Source of the DNA: Spirochaetaceae bacterium
GTDB taxonomy: Bacteria > Spirochaetota > Spirochaetia > DSM-27196 > PWMO01
Assembly: GCA_007693485.1 (NCBI GenBank)
Contig: REDM01000211.1
Location: forward strand, 1-57,165
Length of the DNA: 57,165 nucleotides
Direction of reading: 5' to 3'
Shown here: piece after piece, positions 51,119 to 57,165 of the stretch
Layout of the letters: every line of letters begins with the position of its first letter
How positions within the stretch are numbered: position 1 is the stretch's first letter
Notes under the pieces: model-generated
Database searches by the model: none
Told to the model about the DNA's origin: nothing
Seen by the model: only the letters and a program-made list of their open reading frames with translations
Made by a program: the position numbers and the translations under genes

Positions 51119-52171
51119 ATGCATCCACAGCAGCAACGCGAACCACATCAACTGACCGCCGGCCGAGATGACGCGGGCCGCCGCCTCGACCGCATCGTGC
51201 GCCGCGCCTTTCCCTCGCTGAGTCTCTCGCTTCTCCATCGGTTGATGCGCACGGGCGCGATCCGGCTGAACGGGACCCGCTGCACCGCCGCGTCCCGCGT
51301 TGCCGAGGGTGACGTGATTTCGGTTCACCTGCCCGCTGATGACGCCGCGGCAAACCGCAACGCAACGGCGGTTACCGCTTCCGCTCACGGTAGTGCCGTT
51401 GTGCCGGACGGGAGCGAGGACACGAAGAGCGACCCCCTGATTGCAGGGCGGATCCTGCTGGAGAACGAACACATCCTTGCGGTTCATAAGCGGCGAGGAA
51501 CGCTGGTTCACGGCGAGGGCTCCCTCGCGGAATCGGTGACACGCTATCTGAGCGGATCGCTTCCGCCTTCGCTCTCGTTCCGCCCCGGCCCCCTGCACCG
51601 ACTCGACCGCAACAGCTCCGGGGTCATTCTCTTTGGAAAAAGCATCGAGGGAGCGCGTCGATTCTCGCAGCTGCTGCGCGAGCGCTCGGTGATCAAGCGA
51701 TATGTGGCAGTGCTCTCCGGCGCGCTGCGCGGCGATGCGAGCTGGGATCAGGCGATTGAGCGCGACCACCGCGCGATGCGCTCCACCGCCGGTGAGCGCG
51801 GCGACGACGCGCTGACCAGGGTTCGCTCGCTCGCGCACGGAAAGGATCATCGCGGAGCGCCGCTCACCCTCGCCCTCTGCGAAATCCATTCCGGACGCAC
51901 GCACCAGATCCGCGCCCACGCCGCCGAGGCGGGCACCCCCCTTGCCGGTGACGCGAAGTACGGCGGCGGCTCGATTCTCGGCGGCTACGTCCTGCACGCC
52001 CTGTCGATCGAGCTTCTCGAACCCGATCCAATTCTCGGCTTTCACGTCCTGGTCGATCCCGTGGAACAGGCAACGCAGGAGCGCATCGAGCGCTGGTTCG
52101 GTCCGGATGGGCAACGCGCAGTGCGGGCCGTTGCCCAAATCGACGGGAAGCGACTACACTTACGCCCATGA
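51119..52171 (+). CDS. RluA/RluD-family pseudouridine synthase
   Basis: A 350-residue rRNA or tRNA pseudouridine synthase. An S4 RNA-binding domain occupies about 18-72 (DAGRRLDRIVRRAFPSLS and GAIRLNGTR). The catalytic aspartate is Asp163 in PLHRLDRNSSGV, and the family's later blocks are VIKRYVAVLSG and EIHSGRTHQIRAHAAEAG. The target uridine cannot be assigned. Between S4 and catalytic domains is a longer Ala/Thr-rich linker (75-108). ATG 51119 is preferred because it sits 5 nt after the -10 box; ATG 51104 is the alternative, with no ribosome-binding site. It overlaps the next gene by 4 bp. Confidence 0.88.
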   Translation: MHPQQQREPHQLTAGRDDAGRRLDRIVRRAFPSLSLSLLHRLMRTGAIRLNGTRCTAASRVAEGDVISVHLPADDAAANRNATAVTASAHGSAVVPDGSEDTKSDPLIAGRILLENEHILAVHKRRGTLVHGEGSLAESVTRYLSGSLPPSLSFRPGPLHRLDRNSSGVILFGKSIEGARRFSQLLRERSVIKRYVAVLSGALRGDASWDQAIERDHRAMRSTAGERGDDALTRVRSLAHGKDHRGAPLTLALCEIHSGRTHQIRAHAAEAGTPLAGDAKYGGGSILGGYVLHALSIELLEPDPILGFHVLVDPVEQATQERIERWFGPDGQRAVRAVAQIDGKRLHLRP

Positions 52172-53034
52172 AGCATCTTGTGTCGCAGCTCATCTGGCGA
52201 TTTCGTGGCATCAAAGTCTTCGCCCTGGTGGGAAAGAGCGGAACCGGAAAAAGTTTTCGGGCGCGGCTGGTGCTGCAGAAGTATAACATCGAGCTGCTCG
52301 TGGACGACGGACTGCTCATCCGCGACCAGAAGATTGTCGCGGGTCGGTCGGCCAAGCGCGAAAAAGCCTACCTCAGCGCGGTCAAGACGGCGCTCTTCAG
52401 CGACCGGGATCACCGTAAACAGGTGCGAGCCGCGCTCGAGCGCGAACGATTCAAGCGCATTCTGATCATCGGCACCTCGGATCGCATGGTGATCAAGATC
52501 GCCGACATCCTCCAGCTCCCCCCGCCGAGCAAGATCATCCAGATTGAAGACATCGCCACCGCCGAAGAAATTCGCACCGCCATCAATTATCGGAAGGTCC
52601 AGGGCAGCCACGTGATCCCGGTTCCGTCGATCGAGGTGCGCCGCAACTATCCGCGCGCCATGACCGATTCCATCAAGATCCTGCTGAGGAAGGGCGTGGG
52701 CTTCTTCCGCCGACACGACGTCTATGAGAAGGCCGTGGTTCGCCCCGACTTCAGTACCAAGGGCAACATCTCAATATCCGAAGCGGCGCTCAGTCAGATG
52801 GTGATGCATTGCATCTACGAATACTCCGCGCAGGCCGGTATTCGCAAGGTCGCGGTGAAAAACGAGCCCAAGGGCTACACCTTCGACGTCTACCTCGACG
52901 TTCCCTACGGGAGCCAGCTCTCGGGTACCATCCACGGCATGCAGAGCTACATCGTGGAAAACCTGGAGAAGTACACGGGCATCATCGTGCGACGAGTAAA
53001 CATCGTGGTGGATGCGGTGAGCGAGCGACGCTGA
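52168..53034 (+). CDS. P-loop NTPase fused to an Asp23/Gls24 domain
   Basis: A 288-residue two-part protein. The N-terminal part (about 1-145) has a Walker A motif GKSGTGKS (22-29) after a hydrophobic strand, then LLVDDG and a strand RILIIGTSD, as in a small P-loop ATPase or kinase. The C-terminal 199-284 region matches the Asp23/Gls24 (alkaline-shock) fold: ISISEAALSQMVMHCIYEY, GIRKVAVK, a YGSQLSGTIHGMQSYIVENLE helix and TGIIVRRVNIVVDAV. I recall no characterised protein with this arrangement. It is coupled to the pseudouridine synthase (ATGA). It has no signal peptide, so a cytoplasmic role is likely. Confidence 0.8.
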   Translation: MKHLVSQLIWRFRGIKVFALVGKSGTGKSFRARLVLQKYNIELLVDDGLLIRDQKIVAGRSAKREKAYLSAVKTALFSDRDHRKQVRAALERERFKRILIIGTSDRMVIKIADILQLPPPSKIIQIEDIATAEEIRTAINYRKVQGSHVIPVPSIEVRRNYPRAMTDSIKILLRKGVGFFRRHDVYEKAVVRPDFSTKGNISISEAALSQMVMHCIYEYSAQAGIRKVAVKNEPKGYTFDVYLDVPYGSQLSGTIHGMQSYIVENLEKYTGIIVRRVNIVVDAVSERR

Positions 53035-53069
53035 AACAACGGTGCTGCGTGATGCGCCCACGGTGTGGT

Positions 53070-53098
53070 TTGACACCGGTGCGCCCGAAGCATACTAT
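53070..53098 (+). promoter_or_regulatory. TPR gene promoter
   Basis: TTGACA (53070-53075), a 17-bp spacer and TACTAT (53093-53098). Transcription would start near 53105, and the short leader contains GGAGGTGA before the ATG at 53120. Confidence 0.65.
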
Positions 53099-53119
53099 GG
53101 AACGAGTTTGGAGGTGACC

Positions 53120-54298
53120 ATGAAACAGATGGTGTCGGTGATCATGCTGCTACTCGCGACTACCGCCCTTGGCGCACAGACTCAGCACGAAGTGGTTACA
53201 AACCACTACCGGGTGCTGTCACAGGTCAGCCGGGAACACGCCGAGCAGACCGCCGCGAAGCTCGAAGCGATGATTCCGCTCTACAACCGGTATTTTCGGT
53301 TTGATCTTTCCACCCTTCCCCGACCGATGACCGTTCGGATCTTTGCCGATCGCGCGGGGTTCCACGCCTATCTGCTCGATACCATTGGTGAGGATCGCGA
53401 CGACTTTGTCTACCTGCACTACAGCGATCCCGCACGAAGCGAGCTGATCGCCTATTCCATGGACTCTCCGCAGTTCGAGCACGCACTCGTTCACCAGAAC
53501 TTCATTCAGTTTCTGCGCGCCTTTGTTGCCAATCCTCCCCTCTGGATACGCGAGGGCTTTGCCGTCTTCTTCGAACGCTCGCGGTTTGACCCCGCGTTGG
53601 AAACGGTGGTCTATCGCGAGAACCTCGCGTGGCTCGACGCGCTGAAGGCAATTCTCGACGGCAGCGCCGGCGTGGCTCCCCTTCCTCTGGGAGAAATGCT
53701 CACCATGGACGTCGAGACCGCTCGGCGCAACCTCGAGGTGTTCTATCCGCAGGCGTGGGGAATGGTCTCGTTTCTGGTGAACGCGGAAAGCCGCGATATC
53801 AACCGGCTGCTCTGGGACGCGATCAATGCGCTGTCACCCACCGCATCGCTGCGGGACAACATTGACCGGGTCCACCAGCGGGCCTTTTCATGGATCGATG
53901 AGGCGCAGATGGTCGAGAGCTTTCTCGCATACATTGACTCGCGCCGCTCCTTCCCCTCGCTGGTAGAGGACGGCATCGACGCCTACGATCTTCGCGACTT
54001 CGCAGCCGCAGAAACCGCCTTCATCACTGCAGTCAACATCGACCCCGAGAACCACATTCCACACTACTACCTCGGGCTGATCAACTACGAGCGAGGAAAC
54101 CACCAGCTCGCCGAGCAGTACTTCCGCGAGGCGATGGAACGAGACGCTCCCGAGGCGCTGGTCTTCTACGCCATGGGCGTCAACGCATTTGCGGCCGGTC
54201 GGTTTGCTGATGCAACGCGGTTTTTTGAAGAGACCATGGGACGTGATCCAGAGCGATTTGCCGATCGAATCAATCAACTGCTCGACCGAATGAACTGA
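53120..54298 (+). CDS. Exported TPR protein with degenerate peptidase MA-like domain
   Basis: A 392-residue exported protein with a signal peptide (MKQMVSVIMLLLATTALGAQ). Residues about 25-250 resemble the gluzincin peptidase-MA fold: the zinc helix reads EHALVHQNF (His121, His125) and the downstream glutamate is in WIREGFAVFFE (Glu145). The catalytic Glu of HExxH is Ala122, so hydrolysis is doubtful although zinc binding is possible. The C-terminus (about 285-390) has two or three TPR repeats, for example HYYLGLINYERGNHQLAEQYF. The ATG at 53120 follows GGAGGTGA. It is separated from the preceding operon by its own promoter. Confidence 0.82.
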   Translation: MKQMVSVIMLLLATTALGAQTQHEVVTNHYRVLSQVSREHAEQTAAKLEAMIPLYNRYFRFDLSTLPRPMTVRIFADRAGFHAYLLDTIGEDRDDFVYLHYSDPARSELIAYSMDSPQFEHALVHQNFIQFLRAFVANPPLWIREGFAVFFERSRFDPALETVVYRENLAWLDALKAILDGSAGVAPLPLGEMLTMDVETARRNLEVFYPQAWGMVSFLVNAESRDINRLLWDAINALSPTASLRDNIDRVHQRAFSWIDEAQMVESFLAYIDSRRSFPSLVEDGIDAYDLRDFAAAETAFITAVNIDPENHIPHYYLGLINYERGNHQLAEQYFREAMERDAPEALVFYAMGVNAFAAGRFADATRFFEETMGRDPERFADRINQLLDRMN

Positions 54299-54337
54299 CG
54301 CGGCGGGTCCGCCGCCTGCGCGTTGGAACAGCGCTCA

Positions 54338-54368
54338 GCCGTGCCCGGCTTGCGCAGGTGGGCACGGC
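54338..54368. terminator. Hairpin between convergent TPR gene and pcnB
   Basis: GCCGTGCCC (54338-54346) and GGGCACGGC (54360-54368) form a perfect 9-bp stem with a 13-nt loop, ending next to the pcnB stop codon. It may terminate both convergent transcripts. There is no poly-U tract. Confidence 0.5.
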
Positions 54369-55421
54369 CTAAATTGTGCCTTCGGCCCGGTACCACTTGC
54401 GTCGACGAACCAGGAATACCAGCGCCTTCTGTACGTCCTTATTGGCGGGTGTGATGGGCGCAATAACGTGCTTGAGGTCGGCAAAGGCGTCCTGAAACGG
54501 AATTCGATCCATGGCGCCAAACTCACTTTTCAAGTAGAGGTAGTCGCACAGGAAATAGGCCAGCGCGCGGGAGCGGCGCTGGTCGTCTTCGATCTGCTTC
54601 TGACGATCCAGCGTCTGCAATCGCTCGTGCACCAGTGCGGAGAACGCCTTGTCGCGCATCGCGGCATCCATGCGCGGTACCACGTACTGAAAGAGCCGAT
54701 AGCGCTGCAGTTCCGCGATGATCGGCGACGCGTAGCCGGACTGCAGAATCTTGAACAGCTCCTCCGTCATGCGCGACGGCGGACAGCTTGCCAGCAGGTC
54801 AACCGAACGGCGGATCTGCCGGCGCAGCGGACCCACCATGCGCAGTCCACCGGTTACCGAATACTTCACCGCTCGAATCATTCGTACGGAATCTTCGGTG
54901 AAGATGCGATCGAGCGGAATGAGCGGACGCAGTTTCCGGGCGCGGAGATCGCGCAGTCCGTCCACGTAATCGAGCAGCACCTGATCAACCGGGCAGTAAA
55001 ACATCGCATTCACCGAGAAATCGCGACGGCGCACGTCTTCTTCGATGGCGCCATATACGTTGTTGAACACCTCCGCATTCTCGGAGCGGAAGGTGGAGAC
55101 TTCGATGATCTTGTCGTGGAAGAAGACGTGGACCAGCCGAAAGCGTCGACCAATCACCCGACTGTTGCGAAAGAGTTTACGGATCTGGTTGGGGGAAGCG
55201 TCGGTTGCGACGTCAAAATCTTTGGGCTTCTTGCCGAGAAGCAGGTCACGGACGGCGCCACCGACGATATACGCGGTATACCCTCCTCCGCGCAGGCGGC
55301 GGATAATCTTGAGCGCGTCGACATCAACATCGGCAACGGGAATTCCGTGCTCTTCCTTGGAGTAAACTACCGCCTGTTTTACCGCGGAACCGTTTTTGGC
55401 TGTTGTGTATCGTATCCGCAT
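54369..55421 (-). CDS. pcnB: Poly(A) polymerase / nucleotidyltransferase, PcnB-type
   Basis: A 350-residue class II nucleotidyltransferase. The head domain has IVGGAVRDLLLGKKPKDFDVATDA with the two catalytic aspartates, then RVIGRRFRLVHVFF and IIEVSTFR, and RRDFSVNAMFY followed by LDYVDGLRDLRARKLR. The IGRRFRLVHV and SVNAMFY segments favour PcnB (polyadenylation of RNA 3' ends) over the CCA-adding enzyme. It lacks the extended basic C-terminus of E. coli PcnB. ATG 55421 gives a 17-residue basic lead-in; an internal GTG is possible. Its promoter is upstream at 55443-55472. Confidence 0.82.
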   Translation of the reverse strand: MRIRYTTAKNGSAVKQAVVYSKEEHGIPVADVDVDALKIIRRLRGGGYTAYIVGGAVRDLLLGKKPKDFDVATDASPNQIRKLFRNSRVIGRRFRLVHVFFHDKIIEVSTFRSENAEVFNNVYGAIEEDVRRRDFSVNAMFYCPVDQVLLDYVDGLRDLRARKLRPLIPLDRIFTEDSVRMIRAVKYSVTGGLRMVGPLRRQIRRSVDLLASCPPSRMTEELFKILQSGYASPIIAELQRYRLFQYVVPRMDAAMRDKAFSALVHERLQTLDRQKQIEDDQRRSRALAYFLCDYLYLKSEFGAMDRIPFQDAFADLKHVIAPITPANKDVQKALVFLVRRRKWYRAEGTI

Positions 55422-55442
55422 GAAGCTGCACGTTCCTGCTCT

Positions 55443-55472
55443 GTTATAGCTGCATTCTTCCCGGCCCGTCAA
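55443..55472 (-). promoter_or_regulatory. pcnB promoter
   Basis: TTGACG (55467-55472), an 18-bp spacer and TATAAC (55443-55448) on the minus strand. The transcript would start near 55436, about 15 nt before the ATG at 55421. Confidence 0.6.
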
Positions 55473-55502
55473 GGAAGGATTCGTGGCAGCAGTTCCGTGC
55501 CG

Positions 55503-56147
55503 CTACTCGCCTGCGCCGATCACCTGTTGCATGGTGGCGATGGTAAAGTCTACTTCGTCCTGGTTGATGGTGTGCGGCATACCCGGGTAGAGCCGCTCGG
55601 TCACCGACGCGCCGAGTCGGCGAAACAGCTCGGACGATTCCTGTACCCGGGTCTTCGGGATGTGAAAATCGATATCGCTGCACCCAAGAAAGACCGGTGT
55701 TTCCGCCAGCGAACCGTGGTGTTTCCAATCGGAGGCGTCCGGACCGATCAGGCCGCCGGAGAGCCCAAAGACGGCCCCGTAGCGACGCGGATGACGGGCG
55801 GCAAACTCGAGGGCGAGGCAGGCGCCTTGCGAAAACCCGAGCAGCATGATCCGCTCATGGGCGATGCCGTCGGCAACCAGCGAATCAACGATACGACCAA
55901 TCACCCACAACGCGCTGGAGAGGCCCGGCTCGTTCTTTCTTATGGGCGAGAGAAAGCTCAGCGGGTACCAGCTGTTTTCGGCAGCCTGGGGCGCGCGGTA
56001 CGCAACGTCGGGAACGCCAAAGGCAGCGTGAAGACTGAGGATGTCGGCGGCGTTCCCGCCACGACCGTGAATCATGACCATCGCGGCTTTAGCCTGATCG
56101 ACGGGGGCTCCGGCGGTAAGTGCCGGCTGATCGGAATGAGGCTTCAT
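55503..56147 (-). CDS. Phospholipase/carboxylesterase-family alpha/beta hydrolase
   Basis: A 214-residue serine hydrolase. The oxyanion-side segment is MVMIHGRGG, the nucleophile is Ser106 in LGFSQGAC, the aspartate is Asp160 in SDIDFHIP and the histidine is His192 in PGMPHTIN. The size and the GFSQG motif place it in the YpfH/carboxylesterase group that hydrolyses small esters. It has no signal peptide, so it is cytoplasmic. It follows the methyltransferase gene with a 39-bp gap on the same strand and precedes pcnB with an 81-bp gap. The physiological substrate is unknown. Confidence 0.85.
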   Translation of the reverse strand: MKPHSDQPALTAGAPVDQAKAAMVMIHGRGGNAADILSLHAAFGVPDVAYRAPQAAENSWYPLSFLSPIRKNEPGLSSALWVIGRIVDSLVADGIAHERIMLLGFSQGACLALEFAARHPRRYGAVFGLSGGLIGPDASDWKHHGSLAETPVFLGCSDIDFHIPKTRVQESSELFRRLGASVTERLYPGMPHTINQDEVDFTIATMQQVIGAGE

Positions 56148-56186
56148 AGTGCGTGAAACATACGAATAACCGGGTGTGAGCGTCGA

Positions 56187-56918
56187 CTACTTCCGGCCGA
56201 TGAGGACCAGCTGCGGCTGCCGTGCGAATCCGCGGCTCTCCATGCGGTGGAAGATTCGGGCGGCAGCGCGCCGAATTGCCGGATAGTCGGGTGAGTCCTC
56301 GGCAAATGAGAGATAGTCCTCCAGATAACTCCGCTCGCCGGCGATGTACTCTGCATCAGCGGGATGGGCAGGATCGAGCGGCTCAGACGGCCAGCGTTCC
56401 TGCCAACCAATCACAAATCCGGCGTCGGCGAGCGACTGCAGTACCGTGTGCGCGGAGAACGATTCACCGTGCGGAATCCCCATGACCCGGTCAACCCACG
56501 CTTTCAGATGGTGCATGTCGCGGCCGGTCTCCTCGGCGGATGACTGCACGTCGGCCACGATCTCCATCACCACGAGCACCCCGCCGGGGCGCAGAACACG
56601 GCGCGCCTCTCCGAGGGCCGCAGGAACATCCGCCAGGTGGTGCAGCAGATCGCAGCACAACACCGCATCAAAGCACGCGTCGGGAAAGGGGAGCGTCTCG
56701 GCGTTGGCCTGCAGCACGGTGCAGTCTACATCGGGCTCGAGCCCCTGCAGGCAGTCGCGCGCCTCGTCGAGGGCCACGGGATCGCGGTCCACGCCCACCA
56801 GCCGCGTTATCGTGGGGAGTTTCTCCACAAATCGACGGGTCACCGCCCCGTCCCCGCAGCCGATATCGAGCAGGCGAACCAGCGAATAATCTGACAGGTG
56901 CTCGATCAGGTCCGGCAC
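56187..56918 (-). CDS. Class I SAM-dependent methyltransferase
   Basis: A 243-residue methyltransferase. Motif I is LLDIGCGDGAVT, the acidic ribose-binding residue is in VGVDRDPVALDEA, motif II/III-like segments are AETLPFPDACFDAVLCCDLLHHL and RVLRPGGVLVV. These are hallmarks of the Methyltransf_11/UbiE-like group, but the substrate is not evident. The C-terminal region (about 150-243) is helical and family-specific. The start is GTG at 56918, preceded by AGAGAGGA, and overlaps the end of the upstream Dus gene by 13 bp, so the two are translationally linked. Confidence 0.85.
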   Translation of the reverse strand: MPDLIEHLSDYSLVRLLDIGCGDGAVTRRFVEKLPTITRLVGVDRDPVALDEARDCLQGLEPDVDCTVLQANAETLPFPDACFDAVLCCDLLHHLADVPAALGEARRVLRPGGVLVVMEIVADVQSSAEETGRDMHHLKAWVDRVMGIPHGESFSAHTVLQSLADAGFVIGWQERWPSEPLDPAHPADAEYIAGERSYLEDYLSFAEDSPDYPAIRRAAARIFHRMESRGFARQPQLVLIGRK

Positions 56919-57165
56919 ACGGAAACATCCTCTCTCGGCGGTGGTTCGTGGAGCACCGCGTCGGGTATGGCGCGCATCGCTTCGGTCAGCAGGGCACGCA
57001 CATCCAGATCGACGTCCATCGGGCCGCTGAGCATCCGCTTGTACCGCCGCGCGCCGGGCCGCCCGGCAAAGAGGCCGAGCATGTGCCGCAGAACTGAACG
57101 CGCGTGCTTCCCGCTCTCGCGTACGCGCCGTTCGATGTAGGGAACCATCTCGTCGAGCACCATGG
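56906..57165 (-). CDS. tRNA-dihydrouridine synthase, C-terminal fragment
   Basis: The last 85 or so residues of a Dus enzyme; the reading frame stays open to the window edge, so the N-terminus lies outside. The segment ARSVLRHMLGLFAGRPGARRYKRMLSG is the typical C-terminal helical domain signature of DusA-type tRNA-dihydrouridine synthases. These FMN enzymes reduce specific uridines in tRNA. The FMN-barrel domain cannot be checked here, so the DusA/DusB/DusC subtype is a tentative DusA. An ATG at 57163 is not the real start. Confidence 0.75.
   Translation of the reverse strand, partial: MVLDEMVPYIERRVRESGKHARSVLRHMLGLFAGRPGARRYKRMLSGPMDVDLDVRALLTEAMRAIPDAVLHEPPPREDVSVCRT

Noticed and set aside
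54468-56156. A 562-codon plus-strand frame opposite pcnB and the esterase
   Set aside because: It spans two well-supported minus-strand genes and contains no protein-like domains.

Overview
The window is a GC-rich, gene-dense bacterial chromosome segment with about 50 protein genes on both strands, many joined by ATGA or GTGA overlaps. I see no rRNA, tRNA, CRISPR array, insertion sequence or prophage. A diderm cell is implied by LolC/LolD/LolE, an RND pump with its membrane-fusion lipoprotein, and several exported lipoproteins. Combined with McsA/ClpC, an Rnf operon, a GH57-like protein, PEGA and PPC proteins and an encapsulin, this points to a free-living spirochaete (Spirochaetota). That assignment is an inference from gene content, not a proof.

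Layout. 1-1.9 kb: mannitol-1-phosphate dehydrogenase coupled to an aminoacyl-tRNA-protein transferase. 1.95-8.4 kb (minus): a probable single operon with a YnjB/C/D-type ABC importer followed by cysK and metY, suggesting sulfur acquisition. 8.6-15.3 kb: M16 metalloprotease, DUF3095 cyclase-like protein, D-2-hydroxyacid dehydrogenase, a small convergent ORF and an AbrB-radical SAM-SPASM protein. 15.3-21 kb (minus): RND efflux pump, its fusion protein and a PPC-repeat exported protein. 21.1-22.9 kb: ABC-2 exporter. 22.9-27.4 kb (minus): parC with a histone-like Lys/Pro/Ala tail, parE and pcm. 27.5-28.4 kb: coiled-coil lipoprotein. 28.5-32.5 kb (minus): mcsA, an McsB homologue lacking the usual catalytic residues, and clpC. 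32.6-41 kb (minus): lolC, lolD, lolE, a secreted tyrosine/arginine-rich repeat protein, ftsY, a PEGA protein, a CheY-like regulator and prfB with its programmed frameshift. 41.1-43.3 kb: encapsulated ferritin, encapsulin and a secreted protein. 43.2-45.2 kb (minus): a GH57-like protein without its nucleophile. 45.3-51.1 kb (minus): DUF212 protein, a 517-residue membrane protein and rnfC-D-E-A without rnfG or rnfB. 51.1-54.3 kb: RluA-type pseudouridine synthase, a P-loop/Asp23 fusion and a TPR protein. 54.4-57.2 kb (minus): pcnB, an esterase, a methyltransferase and the C-terminal end of a tRNA-dihydrouridine synthase.

The strongest leads are: (i) the reduced Rnf operon, whose RnfA and RnfE have together lost two of the four cysteines that hold the intramembrane FeS cluster in characterised complexes, coupled to an unknown membrane protein; (ii) the degenerate GH57 and McsB proteins kept in otherwise normal contexts; (iii) the P-loop/Asp23 fusion; and (iv) a recurring promoter layout in which the -10 box lies 5-7 nt before the start codon, implying frequent leaderless mRNAs. 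All calls come from reading the sequence and remembered family motifs; no database search was run.
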